Source: Sphaerimonospora thailandensis (lineage in GTDB: Bacteria > Actinomycetota > Actinomycetes > Streptosporangiales > Streptosporangiaceae). From it: a DNA stretch of 64,000 nucleotides. Both the position numbers and the translations under genes were made by a program. The notes beneath the pieces were generated by a model. That model was not told the origin of the DNA. It saw only the letters and a program-made list of their open reading frames with translations, and did not search any database. Positions 36,645-46,234 of the stretch are shown here, piece after piece. Position 1 is the first letter of the stretch. Each line of letters opens with the position of its first letter. Location of the stretch: assembly GCF_016863115.1 (NCBI RefSeq), contig NZ_BOOG01000002.1:1-64000 (forward strand), given 5' to 3'.

Positions 36645-37829
36645 TCAGATGTAGAGGGTGTCGGGCTCGAGCCCGCACAGCACTCGGCCGTACAGCTCGG
36701 CGTTGGTGTTGGGGTGCATGAGCGCGTGGAGGTTGACGGCCTGGACGTCGCGGGCGATCCGCTGGATCGGCACGTCGTTGTAGATGGACGAACCACCGCT
36801 GGCCAGCGCGAAGACGTCGACCGCCTCCTTGCCGAGCCGGCACACCGCGCCCATGTCGGCCCGGGCGCGGGCGCGCTCCTCGAGCGTCCACGGCGAGCCG
36901 TCTGCACACTTGGAATCCAGCAGCGCCGCCAGCCGATGGGCGTGGAACTCGGCCTCGTCGATCTTCATCGACGCCTCGGCGACCTGCAGATGGGTCAGCG
37001 GGGCCTCGCGCTGACTCTCGTAGCCGGTATAGGTGATCTTACGCTCGGGCAGCCGGGCGAAGAACGCCTCCTTGGCGGCCCTGGCGAGGCCGATGACGGA
37101 CCCGACGGAGGAGGCCGAGGCGACGGGAAGCAGCGGCGCCCGGTAGATCGGACGGTCGGCGTTGACCGCCGAGGCATGGCGGCCCTCCAGCACGTCGGCC
37201 AACGGCACGACACGCTCGTACGGGACGAACACCTCCTGCGCGACCGTGGTGACGCTGCCGGTGCCCTTCAGGCCCGACGTGTGCCAGTCGTCGATGATCC
37301 GCAACTCGGCCATGGGGACCAGCGCCATGACCGGCGTCGGGGGGCCGTCCGGCCCCACCAGGACCGCCACGATCTCCTGCCAGTGGCTGTGGTGGGCGCC
37401 ACTGATGAACCCCCACCTGCCGCTGACGACGACGCCCCCGTCGACCGGGGTGGCGGTGCCGCCGGGGCTCAGCGTCCCGCAGATCCGCACATCCGGGGTG
37501 GAGAACACCTCGTCCTGGACCGCTTCGGGGAACAGGCACGTCATCCACGTCGGGATCCAGTACACCGAAGCGGTCCACGCGGTGGAGCCGTCGGCGCGGC
37601 CAAGCTCGGCGGCCACGTCGACGAGGGTGCGGGCGTCGCATTCGTACCCGCCGTAACGGACCGGGACCCGCATCCTGAAGACGCCGGCGTCGGCCAGCGT
37701 CTCGATCACCTCGTCGGAGAGCCGCCGGTTCTCCTCGGTCCCGGCCGCGTTCTCACGGAGCGCCGGCACCAGCTCCGACGCGCGGCGGACGAGCGCCTCT
37801 CGCGTCGGAACGTCGGTGGTCAACACCAT
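36645..37829 (-). CDS. acyl-CoA-dehydrogenase-fold flavin monooxygenase, paralogue 1
   Basis: 394 residues. The fold is that of HsaA/HpaH/DszC-type two-component monooxygenases: [32 protein letters not shown], a central [15 protein letters not shown] and [18 protein letters not shown], and C-terminal [27 protein letters not shown]. The catalytic Glu of true acyl-CoA dehydrogenases is not in its usual context. It needs reduced flavin, likely from the reductase at 50092. It opens the operon with the SgcJ-like and FAD genes. ATG at 37829 next to AGGAGG. Confidence 0.88.
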   Translation of the reverse strand: MVLTTDVPTREALVRRASELVPALRENAAGTEENRRLSDEVIETLADAGVFRMRVPVRYGGYECDARTLVDVAAELGRADGSTAWTASVYWIPTWMTCLFPEAVQDEVFSTPDVRICGTLSPGGTATPVDGGVVVSGRWGFISGAHHSHWQEIVAVLVGPDGPPTPVMALVPMAELRIIDDWHTSGLKGTGSVTTVAQEVFVPYERVVPLADVLEGRHASAVNADRPIYRAPLLPVASASSVGSVIGLARAAKEAFFARLPERKITYTGYESQREAPLTHLQVAEASMKIDEAEFHAHRLAALLDSKCADGSPWTLEERARARADMGAVCRLGKEAVDVFALASGGSSIYNDVPIQRIARDVQAVNLHALMHPNTNAELYGRVLCGLEPDTLYI

Positions 37830-37917
37830 GTCCTCCTGAAGAAGAGTCGGAGAGTCAGACGGTCGCTGCTCACGCCACCGCGCACCACTCGACCGTCGCA
37901 CCGCCGACCGGCCCGCG

Positions 37918-37932
37918 CACCTTCCTGATTGC
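37918..37932 (-). promoter_or_regulatory. regulon box copy 7 (flavin monooxygenase 1 operon)
   Basis: The gene strand reads GCAATCAGGAAGGTG, 88 nt before the ATG at 37829. It differs from copy 6 at a single position. Confidence 0.65.
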
Positions 37933-37974
37933 GGGAGACGGCCCTGATCGCGGGAGACGGCCGGCGGGGAGTCC

Positions 37975-37989
37975 GCAATCCGCGAGGTG
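37975..37989 (+). promoter_or_regulatory. regulon box copy 8 (flavin monooxygenase 2 gene)
   Basis: Reads GCAATCCGCGAGGTG on the plus strand, 70 nt before the ATG at 38060. Together with copy 7 it gives each of two divergent genes its own correctly oriented box. Confidence 0.65.
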
Positions 37990-38059
37990 CGGGCCGGCCC
38001 CGGCGCGTGTGACCGTTGATCACACGGCGCCGACACCGACACGGAGGACCAGTCCAGCC

Positions 38060-39298
38060 ATGACAGTCGCCGCGAACGCTCCGGAGCACGGAGTCCAAGA
38101 ACCGCCGGAACCGGACCTCACACCGGCGGAGATCATCGCGAGGGCCGAGGCGATCGCGCCGGCCCTCGTCGACCGGCAGGAAGAGACCGAACGCCGCACG
38201 TTCTACGCGCCGGACACCCACGAGGCGTTCCGCGAGGCCGGCTTCTACCGCATCCTCGTGCCCCGGCGGTACGGCGGTTACGAGTTCGGGATGGAGACCT
38301 TCCTGCGCGTGTCGATGGTGCTCGCCCGGGCCTGTCCGTCGACCGGGTGGATGTACTCCCTGGGACACGCCCACGCACTCGCGGTCGCCACGCTCTTCGG
38401 CGAGCGAGCCCAGGCGGAGCTGTTCGGCGCCGGTGACTTCATCTGTCCCGCCACCGTCGGCCCCAGCGGCACCGCGACCTACGGGCCGGACGGAGGCTGG
38501 GTGCTCAACGGCACCTGGAACTACTGCTCGGGGGCGCCGTACGCCAGCCACTTCCTGGGCCACACCCTCGTCTCACCCCGCGACGGGCTGCCGCCCATGC
38601 CCATGATGTTCGTCGTCCCCCGCGACCAGTGGCGCAGGCTGGACGACTGGGGACGGCAACTGGGTCTCAGGGGCAGCGGTTCGCACAGCATCGCGATCGA
38701 GGACGGCCGCGTCCCCGAGCACTTCACCCTCCCCACCCACCTGAGCCAGATCGACATCACGACCGGCACCCCGGGCCGGGTGCTGCACGGCAACCCGGAG
38801 TACGGCGGCGGCCCGCTCAGCTTCATGCTGCTCAACAGCGCCGCCATCGTGGTGGGCATGGCGCAGGGAGCGCTCGACGCCTACGAGGAGCTGATGACAG
38901 GGCGGACGACCGTCTTCCCGCCCATCGTCCCCCGCGTCCAGGACCCTGACTACCAGTACTGGTACGGCGAGGCGAGCGGCATGATCGCCGCGGCCGAGGC
39001 GGCCCTCCTGCACGCGATCCGGCAGTGGCGCGAGACCTGCGCCGAAGGCCCGGCCGCGTTCACGAGGGAACGCGACGTGCGGCTGGCCACGATCAGCCGC
39101 GAGGCCGCGAGGCTGTGCTGGCGCGCGGTCGAGGGGCACCTGTTCCCCACGGCCGGCTCAAGCGCGGTCCGCCAGGGAGAACGCGTCGAACGCGTGTGGC
39201 GTGACATGTCCACCCTGCACAGCCACGCCGGATTCGCGATCTTCCTCTCCACCCTGGCCAACCGCGAGCTCGCCAGAGCGCGCTTCGGCCTCGGATAG
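38060..39298 (+). CDS. acyl-CoA-dehydrogenase-fold flavin monooxygenase, paralogue 2
   Basis: 412 residues, a paralogue of the divergent gene (both have RYGGYE, then a Ser-Thr-x-W motif, a WNYCSGAPYASHF / [12 protein letters not shown] block and a GLRGSGSHSIAIED / [14 protein letters not shown] block). It probably hydroxylates an intermediate using reduced flavin from a partner reductase. ATG at 38060 with GGAGGACC upstream at a rather long spacing. It stands alone as a plus-strand unit with its own regulon box. Confidence 0.87.
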   Translation: MTVAANAPEHGVQEPPEPDLTPAEIIARAEAIAPALVDRQEETERRTFYAPDTHEAFREAGFYRILVPRRYGGYEFGMETFLRVSMVLARACPSTGWMYSLGHAHALAVATLFGERAQAELFGAGDFICPATVGPSGTATYGPDGGWVLNGTWNYCSGAPYASHFLGHTLVSPRDGLPPMPMMFVVPRDQWRRLDDWGRQLGLRGSGSHSIAIEDGRVPEHFTLPTHLSQIDITTGTPGRVLHGNPEYGGGPLSFMLLNSAAIVVGMAQGALDAYEELMTGRTTVFPPIVPRVQDPDYQYWYGEASGMIAAAEAALLHAIRQWRETCAEGPAAFTRERDVRLATISREAARLCWRAVEGHLFPTAGSSAVRQGERVERVWRDMSTLHSHAGFAIFLSTLANRELARARFGLG

Positions 39299-39367
39299 CC
39301 GAGCCCACCCCGGCCCGATCGGCGATACTGACAATCGCGGGATCGGGTCGCACGGGGAGGGCGTTGC

Positions 39368-40390
39368 GTGAGCGGGATCGACGACAGTCCTGTCAGTCCT
39401 GTCCCCATGGAGGAGGAGTTCGCCGAGCTCGTCGAGCGCCACCGGCGGGAGTTGCAGGTCCACTGCTATCGCATGCTCGGCTCACTGGAGGAGTCCGAGG
39501 ACCTGGTCCAGGAGACGTTCCTACGCGCCTGGCGCAGGCGGGAGACCTTCCAGGGCCGATCGACGTTCCGGGCCTGGCTGTATCGCATCGCCACCAACGC
39601 CTGCCTGGACTTCCTCGACCGCCATCCCCGCCGGCCGCGCCGCCACGCACCGGGATCGAACACCGCCGCGCCTCCCCCGGTCGACATCTCCTGGCTGCAG
39701 CCGTACCCCGACCACCTGCTGGAGCCGCCGGCGCCGGGCGACACCGAACCGGACGCGCTCGTGGAGGCCAAGGAGACCGTCGAGTTGGCGTTCCTCATCG
39801 CCATCCAGCACCTCCCGCCCAGGCAGCGGGCGGTGCTGATCCTGCGCGACGTGCTCGGCTGGCCGGCCGGCGAGACCGCGGAGCTGCTGGACGTGAGCGT
39901 CGCATCGGTGAAGAGCGCGCTCCAGCGGGCCCGGCCCGCGATGAAGGAGCACCTCCCCCAGCGCCGGCTGGAATGGGCCCCGGCGGCCGATCCGACGCAG
40001 GAGGAGCGCGCGCTGCTCCAGCGCTACATGGACGCGCACGAGCAGGCGGACGACACGGCCATCGCCGAACTGCTCCGCGAGGACGTGCGGCTCACGATGC
40101 CGCCGCACCCGATGTGGTTCGCCGGACGCGCGTCCATCATGGCCTTCACGAAGCAGGTCTTCGATCCGGCCTCGCCGTACCATCACGGGGACTGGCGGTG
40201 CGTGCCCACGCGGGCCAACGGGCAGCCGGCCTCCGCAGCCTACGTCCGCCGGCCGGGCGAGCCCGAGTTCCGGGCCCAGGTGCTCGACGTGCTCAGGATC
40301 GAGGCCGGGAAGATCGCGGAGATCATCGCCTTCGAACCCCGCCTCTTCCCGGCCTTCGGGTTGCCGCTCACACTGCCGGCCGCCCTCTGA
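39368..40390 (+). CDS. ECF sigma factor with SnoaL-like C-terminal domain (SigJ/ECF41 type)
   Basis: 340 residues. Sigma region 2 (HCYRMLGSLEESEDLVQETFLRAW) and region 4 (LPPRQRAVLILRDVLGWPAGETAELLDVSVASVKSALQRAR) are followed by a C-terminal NTF2/SnoaL domain of about 120 residues, the layout of ECF41-type factors, where the extra domain acts in place of a separate anti-sigma factor. Targets unknown. GTG start at 39368 behind GGGGAGGG. No anti-sigma gene adjoins it. Confidence 0.9.
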   Translation: MSGIDDSPVSPVPMEEEFAELVERHRRELQVHCYRMLGSLEESEDLVQETFLRAWRRRETFQGRSTFRAWLYRIATNACLDFLDRHPRRPRRHAPGSNTAAPPPVDISWLQPYPDHLLEPPAPGDTEPDALVEAKETVELAFLIAIQHLPPRQRAVLILRDVLGWPAGETAELLDVSVASVKSALQRARPAMKEHLPQRRLEWAPAADPTQEERALLQRYMDAHEQADDTAIAELLREDVRLTMPPHPMWFAGRASIMAFTKQVFDPASPYHHGDWRCVPTRANGQPASAAYVRRPGEPEFRAQVLDVLRIEAGKIAEIIAFEPRLFPAFGLPLTLPAAL

Positions 40391-40424
40391 CCCGCCGGGC
40401 ACCGCCGACCGATGAACGCCCGCC

Positions 40425-40495
40425 GATCGGACGCCCGCCGATCGGACGCCTACCGATCGGACGCCTGGCGATCGGACGCCTACCGATCGGAGGAC
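40425..40495. repeat. 15-bp tandem repeat at a convergent gene junction
   Basis: GATCGGACGCCTACC-type units lie at 40425-40439, 40440-40454, 40455-40469 and 40470-40484 plus a partial fifth, with a CGATCG palindrome at each junction. It covers the gap between the sigma-factor stop and the efflux-gene stop and runs into the last efflux codons. Confidence 0.88.
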
Positions 40496-42069
40496 ACGGC
40501 GAGTTCCTCGTGCCGTACCACCGGCTCCGGGTGGCCGCCGTGGTCGCCGTGGCCGGTGAGCGGGCCGACCTGCCGGAGCAGGGTGAGCGCGAGAACGCCG
40601 AGAGCGCAGAAGGCGACGACGCTGACGGCCGCGACCACGTTCAGCCCGCTGGTGAAGGCCTCTCTCGCGAGACGGACCAGCTCTGTGCCGAGGGCCTCGG
40701 GAAGCCGTGCGGCCGCGGCCACCGCGCCGCTGACACCGCCGTCGACGCCGGCCTGGGCGACGTCGGCCGGCACCCCGGCGGGGAGGGTGAGCTGACCGCG
40801 GTAGACGGCGGCGCCGATCGTCCCGAAGACCGCGACGCCCAGCGCGACGCCGAACTCTCCACCGGTCGAGACCATCGAAGCGGCGGACCCGGCCTTCTCC
40901 GGCGGGGCGCACCCCAGCGCGACCTGGTTGATCAGCCCGCCCACCGGCCCGACGCCGAAGTAGACCACGCTCACGCCGATCAGCAGGGCGATCGGCCCGG
41001 CCGAGCCGTCGATCTGGGCGATCATGAGCTGGCCGAGCATCGCGATGGCCATGCCGCCCGCGAGGATGTGGGCCGGGCGGATCCTGCGGGCCAGGCGCGG
41101 AGTCACGTTGATCGATACGACCAGGGCGAGCGCCGGGAGCACCAGCCACAGCCCGGCCTGGAGCGGTGAGAGTCCCGCGACGCTCTGCAGGTAGATGGCG
41201 ACGAGCAGCCCGGTGCCGGTCTGGAGGGCACCGACGAGCATCCCGACGGTGAGCGCGCCGCTGAACGAGCGGTGGCGGAACAGGCGCACGTCGAGCAGCG
41301 GGTGGGCCAGCCGGGACTGCCGCGTGACGAACGCGACGCCCATGAGCACCCCGGCCAGCAGGGCGGCGACGGACGGGACGCCCCAGCCGCTCCTGGTCAG
41401 CTCCTTGAGTCCGTAGACGATCGGCAGGATCGTGGCGAGCGACAGCGCCACGCTCGGCAGGTCGAGCCGCCCCCCGGCGGGATCGCGGTACTCAGGCAGC
41501 AGGAACGGCGCCGTCACCAGCAGCAGGCCCATGACCGGCAGGCTGACCAGGAAGACCGAGCCCCACCAGAAGCTCTCCAGCAGCGCCCCGCCGATCACGG
41601 GCCCGAGCGCGACGCCGACCATGAAGGACGTCGCCCAGATCGCGATGGCCGACCCCAGCTGCCGGGGATTGTGGAACATGTTGGTGATCAGCGCGAGGGT
41701 CGAGGGCAGCAGTGTGGCGCCGACGATCCCGAGCAGCGCCCGGGCGATGATCAACATCTCGGCGCTGACCGAGAACGCCGCGACGAGCGAGACGAGGCTG
41801 AACGCCGTGGCGCCGATCAGCAGCAGCTTCCGCCGGCCGATCCGGTCCCCCAAGGTCCCCATCGTGACCAGGAATCCCGCGGTCATGAACCCGTAGATGT
41901 CGGTGATCCACAGCTGCTGGGTGCTGTCGGCTCCGAGATCGGTGCTCAGGTGCGGCAGGGCCAGGAACAGCACGCTGATGTCCAGGGACAGCAGCATGGT
42001 GGGCAGAGCCAGCACGGCCAGCCCGATCCATGCTCTCCGCCCCGTCGCCGGGGCTTGGTCGTCGGCCAT
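40480..42069 (-). CDS. MFS drug efflux transporter (DHA2, 14-helix)
   Basis: 529 residues and about 14 hydrophobic segments. N-terminal LDISVLFLALPHLSTDLGADSTQQLWITDIYGFMTAG and the motif-A loop GDRIGRRKLL are those of EmrB/QacA-type proton-driven exporters; ALGPVIGGALLESFWW is motif C. It likely exports the finished enediyne, as SgcB does. ATG at 42069 behind AGAGGATC. It lies downstream of the broken dTDP-glucose synthase gene and probably shares its promoter. Confidence 0.92.
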   Translation of the reverse strand: MADDQAPATGRRAWIGLAVLALPTMLLSLDISVLFLALPHLSTDLGADSTQQLWITDIYGFMTAGFLVTMGTLGDRIGRRKLLLIGATAFSLVSLVAAFSVSAEMLIIARALLGIVGATLLPSTLALITNMFHNPRQLGSAIAIWATSFMVGVALGPVIGGALLESFWWGSVFLVSLPVMGLLLVTAPFLLPEYRDPAGGRLDLPSVALSLATILPIVYGLKELTRSGWGVPSVAALLAGVLMGVAFVTRQSRLAHPLLDVRLFRHRSFSGALTVGMLVGALQTGTGLLVAIYLQSVAGLSPLQAGLWLVLPALALVVSINVTPRLARRIRPAHILAGGMAIAMLGQLMIAQIDGSAGPIALLIGVSVVYFGVGPVGGLINQVALGCAPPEKAGSAASMVSTGGEFGVALGVAVFGTIGAAVYRGQLTLPAGVPADVAQAGVDGGVSGAVAAAARLPEALGTELVRLAREAFTSGLNVVAAVSVVAFCALGVLALTLLRQVGPLTGHGDHGGHPEPVVRHEELAVSSDR

Positions 42070-42157
42070 CTTCTTGATCCTCTCGTCGTCTGATGCTCGA
42101 GCCGGGGCCGTCAGTTGAGACGGCGTCCCGGCCCGGAAGGCATCGCACAGTGCGCCT

Positions 42158-42558
42158 TCATGCGCTCAGCTCGATCCGCGTGTGGTCGCCGATCACAAGA
42201 CGCCGGCGGACGGTGCCCGGGCCGATGGTGGCGAACCGCCCGATGAGCGACCACTCGAGACCTCCGGCGCCCATGAGCGAAGCCCCCTGCAGCACCACAG
42301 AATCGGTGATCCGGGTGAACCGCAGCGCGCAGTCACGACCGATGGAGACGTTCGGTCCGATGTGGCTGCCCTCGACCACCGAGCCGGCGCCGACGATCAC
42401 CGGGCCTTCGATCCGGGAGTTCCTGATCCGGGCTCCGGCCTCGACGACGACGTGCCCGTCCAGTTCGCTCTGGCGACCGGGATCAGCTGCTTGGGCATGG
42501 AGTAACTGAAAGGCCGCAGCCGTGTGCCGTGCCCACCGGACAACACCAGAGCCTTCAT
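42158..42558 (-). pseudogene. rfbA: glucose-1-phosphate thymidylyltransferase remnant with internal deletion
   Basis: An intact start (ATG 42558 behind GAGGAGG) encodes [20 protein letters not shown] and PKQLIPVA, the nucleotide-binding N-terminus of long-type RfbA enzymes of about 355 residues. At about 42465-42478 the sequence jumps, in a different frame, to [19 protein letters not shown] and the C-terminal left-handed beta-helix, ending at a normal stop. Roughly 200 central codons, including the sugar-binding and catalytic core, are missing. The joint breaks the frame, so no active enzyme can be made. The upstream regulon box remains intact. Confidence 0.88.
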
Positions 42559-42632
42559 GACCATCTCCCTCCTCGCGTACGGCCGGACCCGACGCTGATC
42601 GCAGTAAGCATGCGTCGGGGGGAACCATGCGG

Positions 42633-42647
42633 CATCTCCGACATTGC
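42633..42647 (-). promoter_or_regulatory. regulon box copy 9 (rfbA remnant and efflux gene)
   Basis: The gene strand reads GCAATGTCGGAGATG, a full consensus match, 74 nt before the remnant's ATG. It probably still drives the efflux gene behind the remnant. Confidence 0.65.
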
Positions 42648-42648
42648 T

Positions 42649-42682
42649 GAGCCGCCGCCCCCGGGGCCCCCGGGGGCGGCTC
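42649..42682 (-). terminator. GC-rich hairpin after the TIGR03084-like gene
   Basis: GAGCCGCC and GGCGGCTC arms with a CCCCGG-rich interior form a strong imperfect hairpin about 65 nt past the minus-strand stop at 42747. Confidence 0.6.
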
Positions 42683-42746
42683 TCTGGCGCCCGGTGATCT
42701 GCGCGTGTCCGCGATTTCCTCTGGCCAGCAGATCGGCCAGCGCGGG

Positions 42747-43547
42747 TCAGGCCGCGAGGGCGGCGAACTGACCGGGGGCGCGGCCGGGCCCGGCCGGGCC
42801 TCGGTATGCCTGCGCGATGTCCAGCCACTGATCGGCCTCGGCGCCGACGGCGGTCACCGCGAGATCGTCACGGTGGCGGCGCCTGGTCACGAGCAGGCAG
42901 AAGTCGACAGCCGGGCCGCTGACCCGCTGCTCCGCGTCAGCCGGGCCGAACTCCCAAAGCTCGCCGGAAGGCGCGGTGATCTCGAACCGGAACTGCGCGT
43001 CCGGCGCGGTCAGCCCGCGCGCCTGATAACCGAAGTCCCTGGTCAGCACGGCGAACCCGACCAGGTGCCGGAGCCGGTCCGTCCGCTCCGGCCGGACCCC
43101 CAGCGCGTCCGCGATGTCCTGCCCGTGCGCGAACAGCTCCATGATCCCGGCGCACGCGAGCACGGCCGGCGGCAGCGGGTTGACCAGCCACGGCACGGTC
43201 TCGCCCGCCGGAACGGCCGCGAGCGCCTCCACCGCGCTCACCCGCTGGGCCCGCCAGCGGGTGAGCAGATCCTCCGGGGTGTCGTCCGCGTAGGCCGCCA
43301 GCGCCGCGTTCACGGCCGCGTCGAAGCCGGCCTTGGCCTTGGCCGTCATCTCGCGGAACGCCGCCGCGTCGGAGGCTGCGGTCCCCGCCAGGCGGAAGAT
43401 GAAGTCCAGGTGGGCGATCTGGTTCGCCACCGTCCAGCCGGGCGCCGGCGTGGGCAGCGCCCACTGTTCGGGACTGAGATCGGCCACCAGGCGGTCGACC
43501 TCGTCGCCCTCGGCCGTGAGGTCCTTGAGCACTTCTTCCAGTCGCAT
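42747..43547 (-). CDS. TIGR03084/DinB-like metal-binding protein
   Basis: 266 residues. The N-terminal half is a DinB/mycothiol-dependent-maleylpyruvate-isomerase-like four-helix bundle ([41 protein letters not shown]) with His residues in IAHLDF and [13 protein letters not shown] placed to bind a metal. A mixed C-terminal domain follows. Members may be thiol-dependent transferases; the true reaction is unknown. Nine-membered enediyne clusters carry small conserved genes of unknown function and this may be one. ATG at 43547 behind GAGAGGA. Confidence 0.8.
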   Translation of the reverse strand: MRLEEVLKDLTAEGDEVDRLVADLSPEQWALPTPAPGWTVANQIAHLDFIFRLAGTAASDAAAFREMTAKAKAGFDAAVNAALAAYADDTPEDLLTRWRAQRVSAVEALAAVPAGETVPWLVNPLPPAVLACAGIMELFAHGQDIADALGVRPERTDRLRHLVGFAVLTRDFGYQARGLTAPDAQFRFEITAPSGELWEFGPADAEQRVSGPAVDFCLLVTRRRHRDDLAVTAVGAEADQWLDIAQAYRGPAGPGRAPGQFAALAA

Positions 43548-43560
43548 CTTTGCCGTCCTC

Positions 43561-44574
43561 TCAGGAGATCGTGCGGGGTGTGAATGAGTCAGCGGAGGCG
43601 AACCGGCGGGCGGCCGCCAGGCTCGACCATGCGGTCAGCTCGACGAGCTCCCTGTCTCCGGGGGCGACGTCATCGGGCACGGCACGGCGGAACTCCTCGA
43701 TGGCCTGCCGGTCGACCTGGTAGGAGGCCATGGCGGTCAGCAGAGCCAGGCGGCCGGCCGGACGATGGGCGGGCGCCAGACCGGCGGCGGCCTCCACCGC
43801 CCAGGCCCGGCCGAGACCCGGCGGAGCGCCGTCCCACCCGCCGAGCCGTTCGACGACCAGTTCCCGGACCGGATCGGGTACGGCACGGCGGCCGGCGGCC
43901 TCGATCGCGGTGGCGGCCCGGGCGAAGGCGCCGGCGAGGTTCGCGGTGCGGCCGGCCCAGGACAGGTCGCCGGGCAGCGGCGCCTCGGGCAGCAGGCCGA
44001 GCGATTCGCCCGGCGGCGTTTCCCGTCGCGCGGCCGGGCGCATGACCAGGCCGAACAGGCGCATGAGGCCGGGGCGTGCCCGGGCGGGCAGCCGCGGAGG
44101 GAGCGGAGAGTCACCGAGGAAGACGTTGACCATCCGGTTCAGGTAGTGGAAGGTCAGGGCGACCCCGGCCAGCTCCGCGGCCGATTCCGTGGCCGCCTCC
44201 CGGTCCGGCGCGGCGGCGGGTTCCGGGGCCGCTTCCCGTTTCCCGGCGAGACCGCGCAGCGTCGCACGGTGCACGTCCACGCAGTACGGGCAGGAGTTGG
44301 CGGCCGAGACCCGCACCGCGACCGCTTCTTTGGCCGTCCGACCGGCCGCTCCACTGGTGAGCAGCGACTCCCGCAGCATCAGCCAGCAGGCGGCCAGGCA
44401 TTCAGGAGCAGGCGAGTGCAGCGCCACGGGCGGCGCGAGCATGCCGAAGTCCCGTGCCATCTGGGCGTAGACCCGGGCGACGAGGTCCGGCGCCGCACCC
44501 GGCGGCACCGGTGAGACATGGCGGATCTGAGCCAGCGATCCCCGCAGCATGAGGCGGGTGAGCAGCGCGCCCAT
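43561..44574 (-). CDS. carboxymuconolactone decarboxylase/AhpD-like protein
   Basis: 337 residues. The AhpD core ESLLTSGAAGRTAKEAVAVRVSAANSCPYCVDVHRATLRGL contains the CxxC-x2-H redox motif. A variable linker rich in Ala/Glu/Pro and a second helical region follow, making it about twice the size of a simple AhpD protein. Possible roles are peroxide defence or a redox step in core biosynthesis. It lies between the GMC oxidoreductase and the TIGR03084-like gene, within a few bases of each. Confidence 0.82.
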   Translation of the reverse strand: MGALLTRLMLRGSLAQIRHVSPVPPGAAPDLVARVYAQMARDFGMLAPPVALHSPAPECLAACWLMLRESLLTSGAAGRTAKEAVAVRVSAANSCPYCVDVHRATLRGLAGKREAAPEPAAAPDREAATESAAELAGVALTFHYLNRMVNVFLGDSPLPPRLPARARPGLMRLFGLVMRPAARRETPPGESLGLLPEAPLPGDLSWAGRTANLAGAFARAATAIEAAGRRAVPDPVRELVVERLGGWDGAPPGLGRAWAVEAAAGLAPAHRPAGRLALLTAMASYQVDRQAIEEFRRAVPDDVAPGDRELVELTAWSSLAAARRFASADSFTPRTIS

Positions 44575-44578
44575 CGCA

Positions 44579-46234
44579 CTACTCGCGCACCAGGCTCGGC
44601 ACCAGCTCGGCGACGCCGCGCCGTCCGGCGGTGCCGCCGCCGGGGGCGGGCGCGCCGTACACGACGTCCACGCCGCGCTCCCGCGCGGCCCGAACGATGC
44701 CGGGGACGGCGCGCTCGGCGAGCGCGGCGATGGTCATCGCGGGGTTGACGGTGAGCGCCCCCGGTACGGCAGAGCCGTCGGTGACGAAGATCCCGGGATG
44801 CCCGCGCAGCTCGTGACCGTCGTCCAGGGCCGAGGTCGCGGGGTCGTCGCCGATGCGGCAGGAGGCCAGCGGGTGCACTGTGTACGCGCCGACCACGTCG
44901 TTGGTCCAGGGCGTCACCGTGGCCAGGCCGTCACGCTCCAGGATGTCCTTCACGTCGGCGTCGGCCATCGCCCACGCGCGCAGCGTGTTCTCCGTGGGAC
45001 GGTACCTGAGGCGCCCGACGCCGAGCATCTGCTGGGAGATCCGATCGGCGTTGCCCGCGGCGGGCGGCGGGCCGAACACTCCCTCGTTGTCGTCCTCGAT
45101 CATCTGGAAGATGATGAGCCACGACTGCCAGCGCTTGAGCATCTCCTTCTTCTTGGCCCCGAACCAGGTCGGACCGGCCGTGTCGGCCACCTGGGCGAGG
45201 ATGGTCCCGAGGCCGGGCGGGAAGTAGAGCTGCTCCAGGGAGTAGCGGGTGTATTCGGGCAGGGAGCCGTCGAGCCTGTCCCAGTTCGCCACGGTCGGTC
45301 CCTTGCCGATCTGGTTGGCGGCGTAGGCCAGGCCGTCCTCGCGGCCCAGACCGAGCACCTCGCGCACCCGGTCCTCGTTCAGCACCGCGGTGTTGAGCCG
45401 CTCCCCGTTGCCCGAGAAGTACCGTCCGACGGCGTGCGGCATCGTGCCCAGCTCCGCCTCACTGCGCTGCAGGATGACCGGCGTGGCGCCCGCTCCCGCC
45501 GAGAGAATGACGATCTTGGCGTCGATCGTCCCGCCTCCGGTGCGGATCCGGTAGTCCTCGTCGTCGATGAGGTCGTAGTGCACCCGGTAGGAGCCGTCGT
45601 CATTCCGGGAGATGCGCTGCACCTCGTGCAGGGGGCGGATCCGCGCACCGTGGGCGAGTGCCCCGGGCAGATAGTTGAGCAGCAGCGACTGCTTGGCGTC
45701 GAACCGGCACCCGGCCATCATCCAGTTGCAGTTCGTGCACCGGCCCCGGTCGATCGCGGCCGGGACCGGGTTGGCCGTACGACCCGCGTGATGGCAGGCT
45801 GCGGCCCACAGCCCGCCGGCGTAGGTGACGTCGCCCCAGCCCTGCTTGGTGATCTCGATCGACTCGGCCACCCGGTCGTACCACGGATCGAGCGTGTCGC
45901 GGCTGACTGCGACCGGCCACATCCGCCGCCCGATGCCGCCCCGGCGCTCGAAGACGAAGCGCGGCGCCCGGGGCATCGCGGCGAAGTAGACGACGCTGCC
46001 GCCGCCGACGCAGTTGCCGCCGAGCACGCTCATGCCGTCACCGGCGACGAAGTCGAAGATCCTGGTGTACGACGAGCCGAGCTTGAAATCGTGCTCGAAC
46101 TCCTCGCTCTTCAGCCACGGGCCACGTTCGAGCACGACGACGTCGGCGCCTCCGGCCGCGAGGTGATATGCGGCGATCGAACCGCCGAAGCCGCTTCCGA
46201 CCACGAGGACGTCCGTACGTTCTGTACTGGTCAT
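44579..46234 (-). CDS. GMC-type FAD oxidoreductase (E9-like)
   Basis: 551 residues. FAD motif VVGSGFGGSIAAYHLA, GNCVGGGSVVYFA, and the C-terminal VHPLASCRIGDD and DGSAVPGALTVNPAMTIAALAE of glucose-methanol-choline family dehydrogenases. A Cys cluster (RCTNCNWMMAGC) resembles that of cholesterol-oxidase-like and [Fe-S]-bearing members. Nine-membered enediyne clusters carry a conserved oxidoreductase of this size (E9), so core oxidation is likely; the E9 name is inferred from type and length. Its start overlaps the small subunit gene stop by 4 bp. Confidence 0.88.
   Translation of the reverse strand: MTSTERTDVLVVGSGFGGSIAAYHLAAGGADVVVLERGPWLKSEEFEHDFKLGSSYTRIFDFVAGDGMSVLGGNCVGGGSVVYFAAMPRAPRFVFERRGGIGRRMWPVAVSRDTLDPWYDRVAESIEITKQGWGDVTYAGGLWAAACHHAGRTANPVPAAIDRGRCTNCNWMMAGCRFDAKQSLLLNYLPGALAHGARIRPLHEVQRISRNDDGSYRVHYDLIDDEDYRIRTGGGTIDAKIVILSAGAGATPVILQRSEAELGTMPHAVGRYFSGNGERLNTAVLNEDRVREVLGLGREDGLAYAANQIGKGPTVANWDRLDGSLPEYTRYSLEQLYFPPGLGTILAQVADTAGPTWFGAKKKEMLKRWQSWLIIFQMIEDDNEGVFGPPPAAGNADRISQQMLGVGRLRYRPTENTLRAWAMADADVKDILERDGLATVTPWTNDVVGAYTVHPLASCRIGDDPATSALDDGHELRGHPGIFVTDGSAVPGALTVNPAMTIAALAERAVPGIVRAARERGVDVVYGAPAPGGGTAGRRGVAELVPSLVRE

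Noticed and set aside
40425-40495. Regularly spaced repeats as a CRISPR array
   Set aside because: Units are 15 bp and directly adjacent with no spacers; no cas genes are present. The same holds for the 19-bp arrays at 9062 and 16572.
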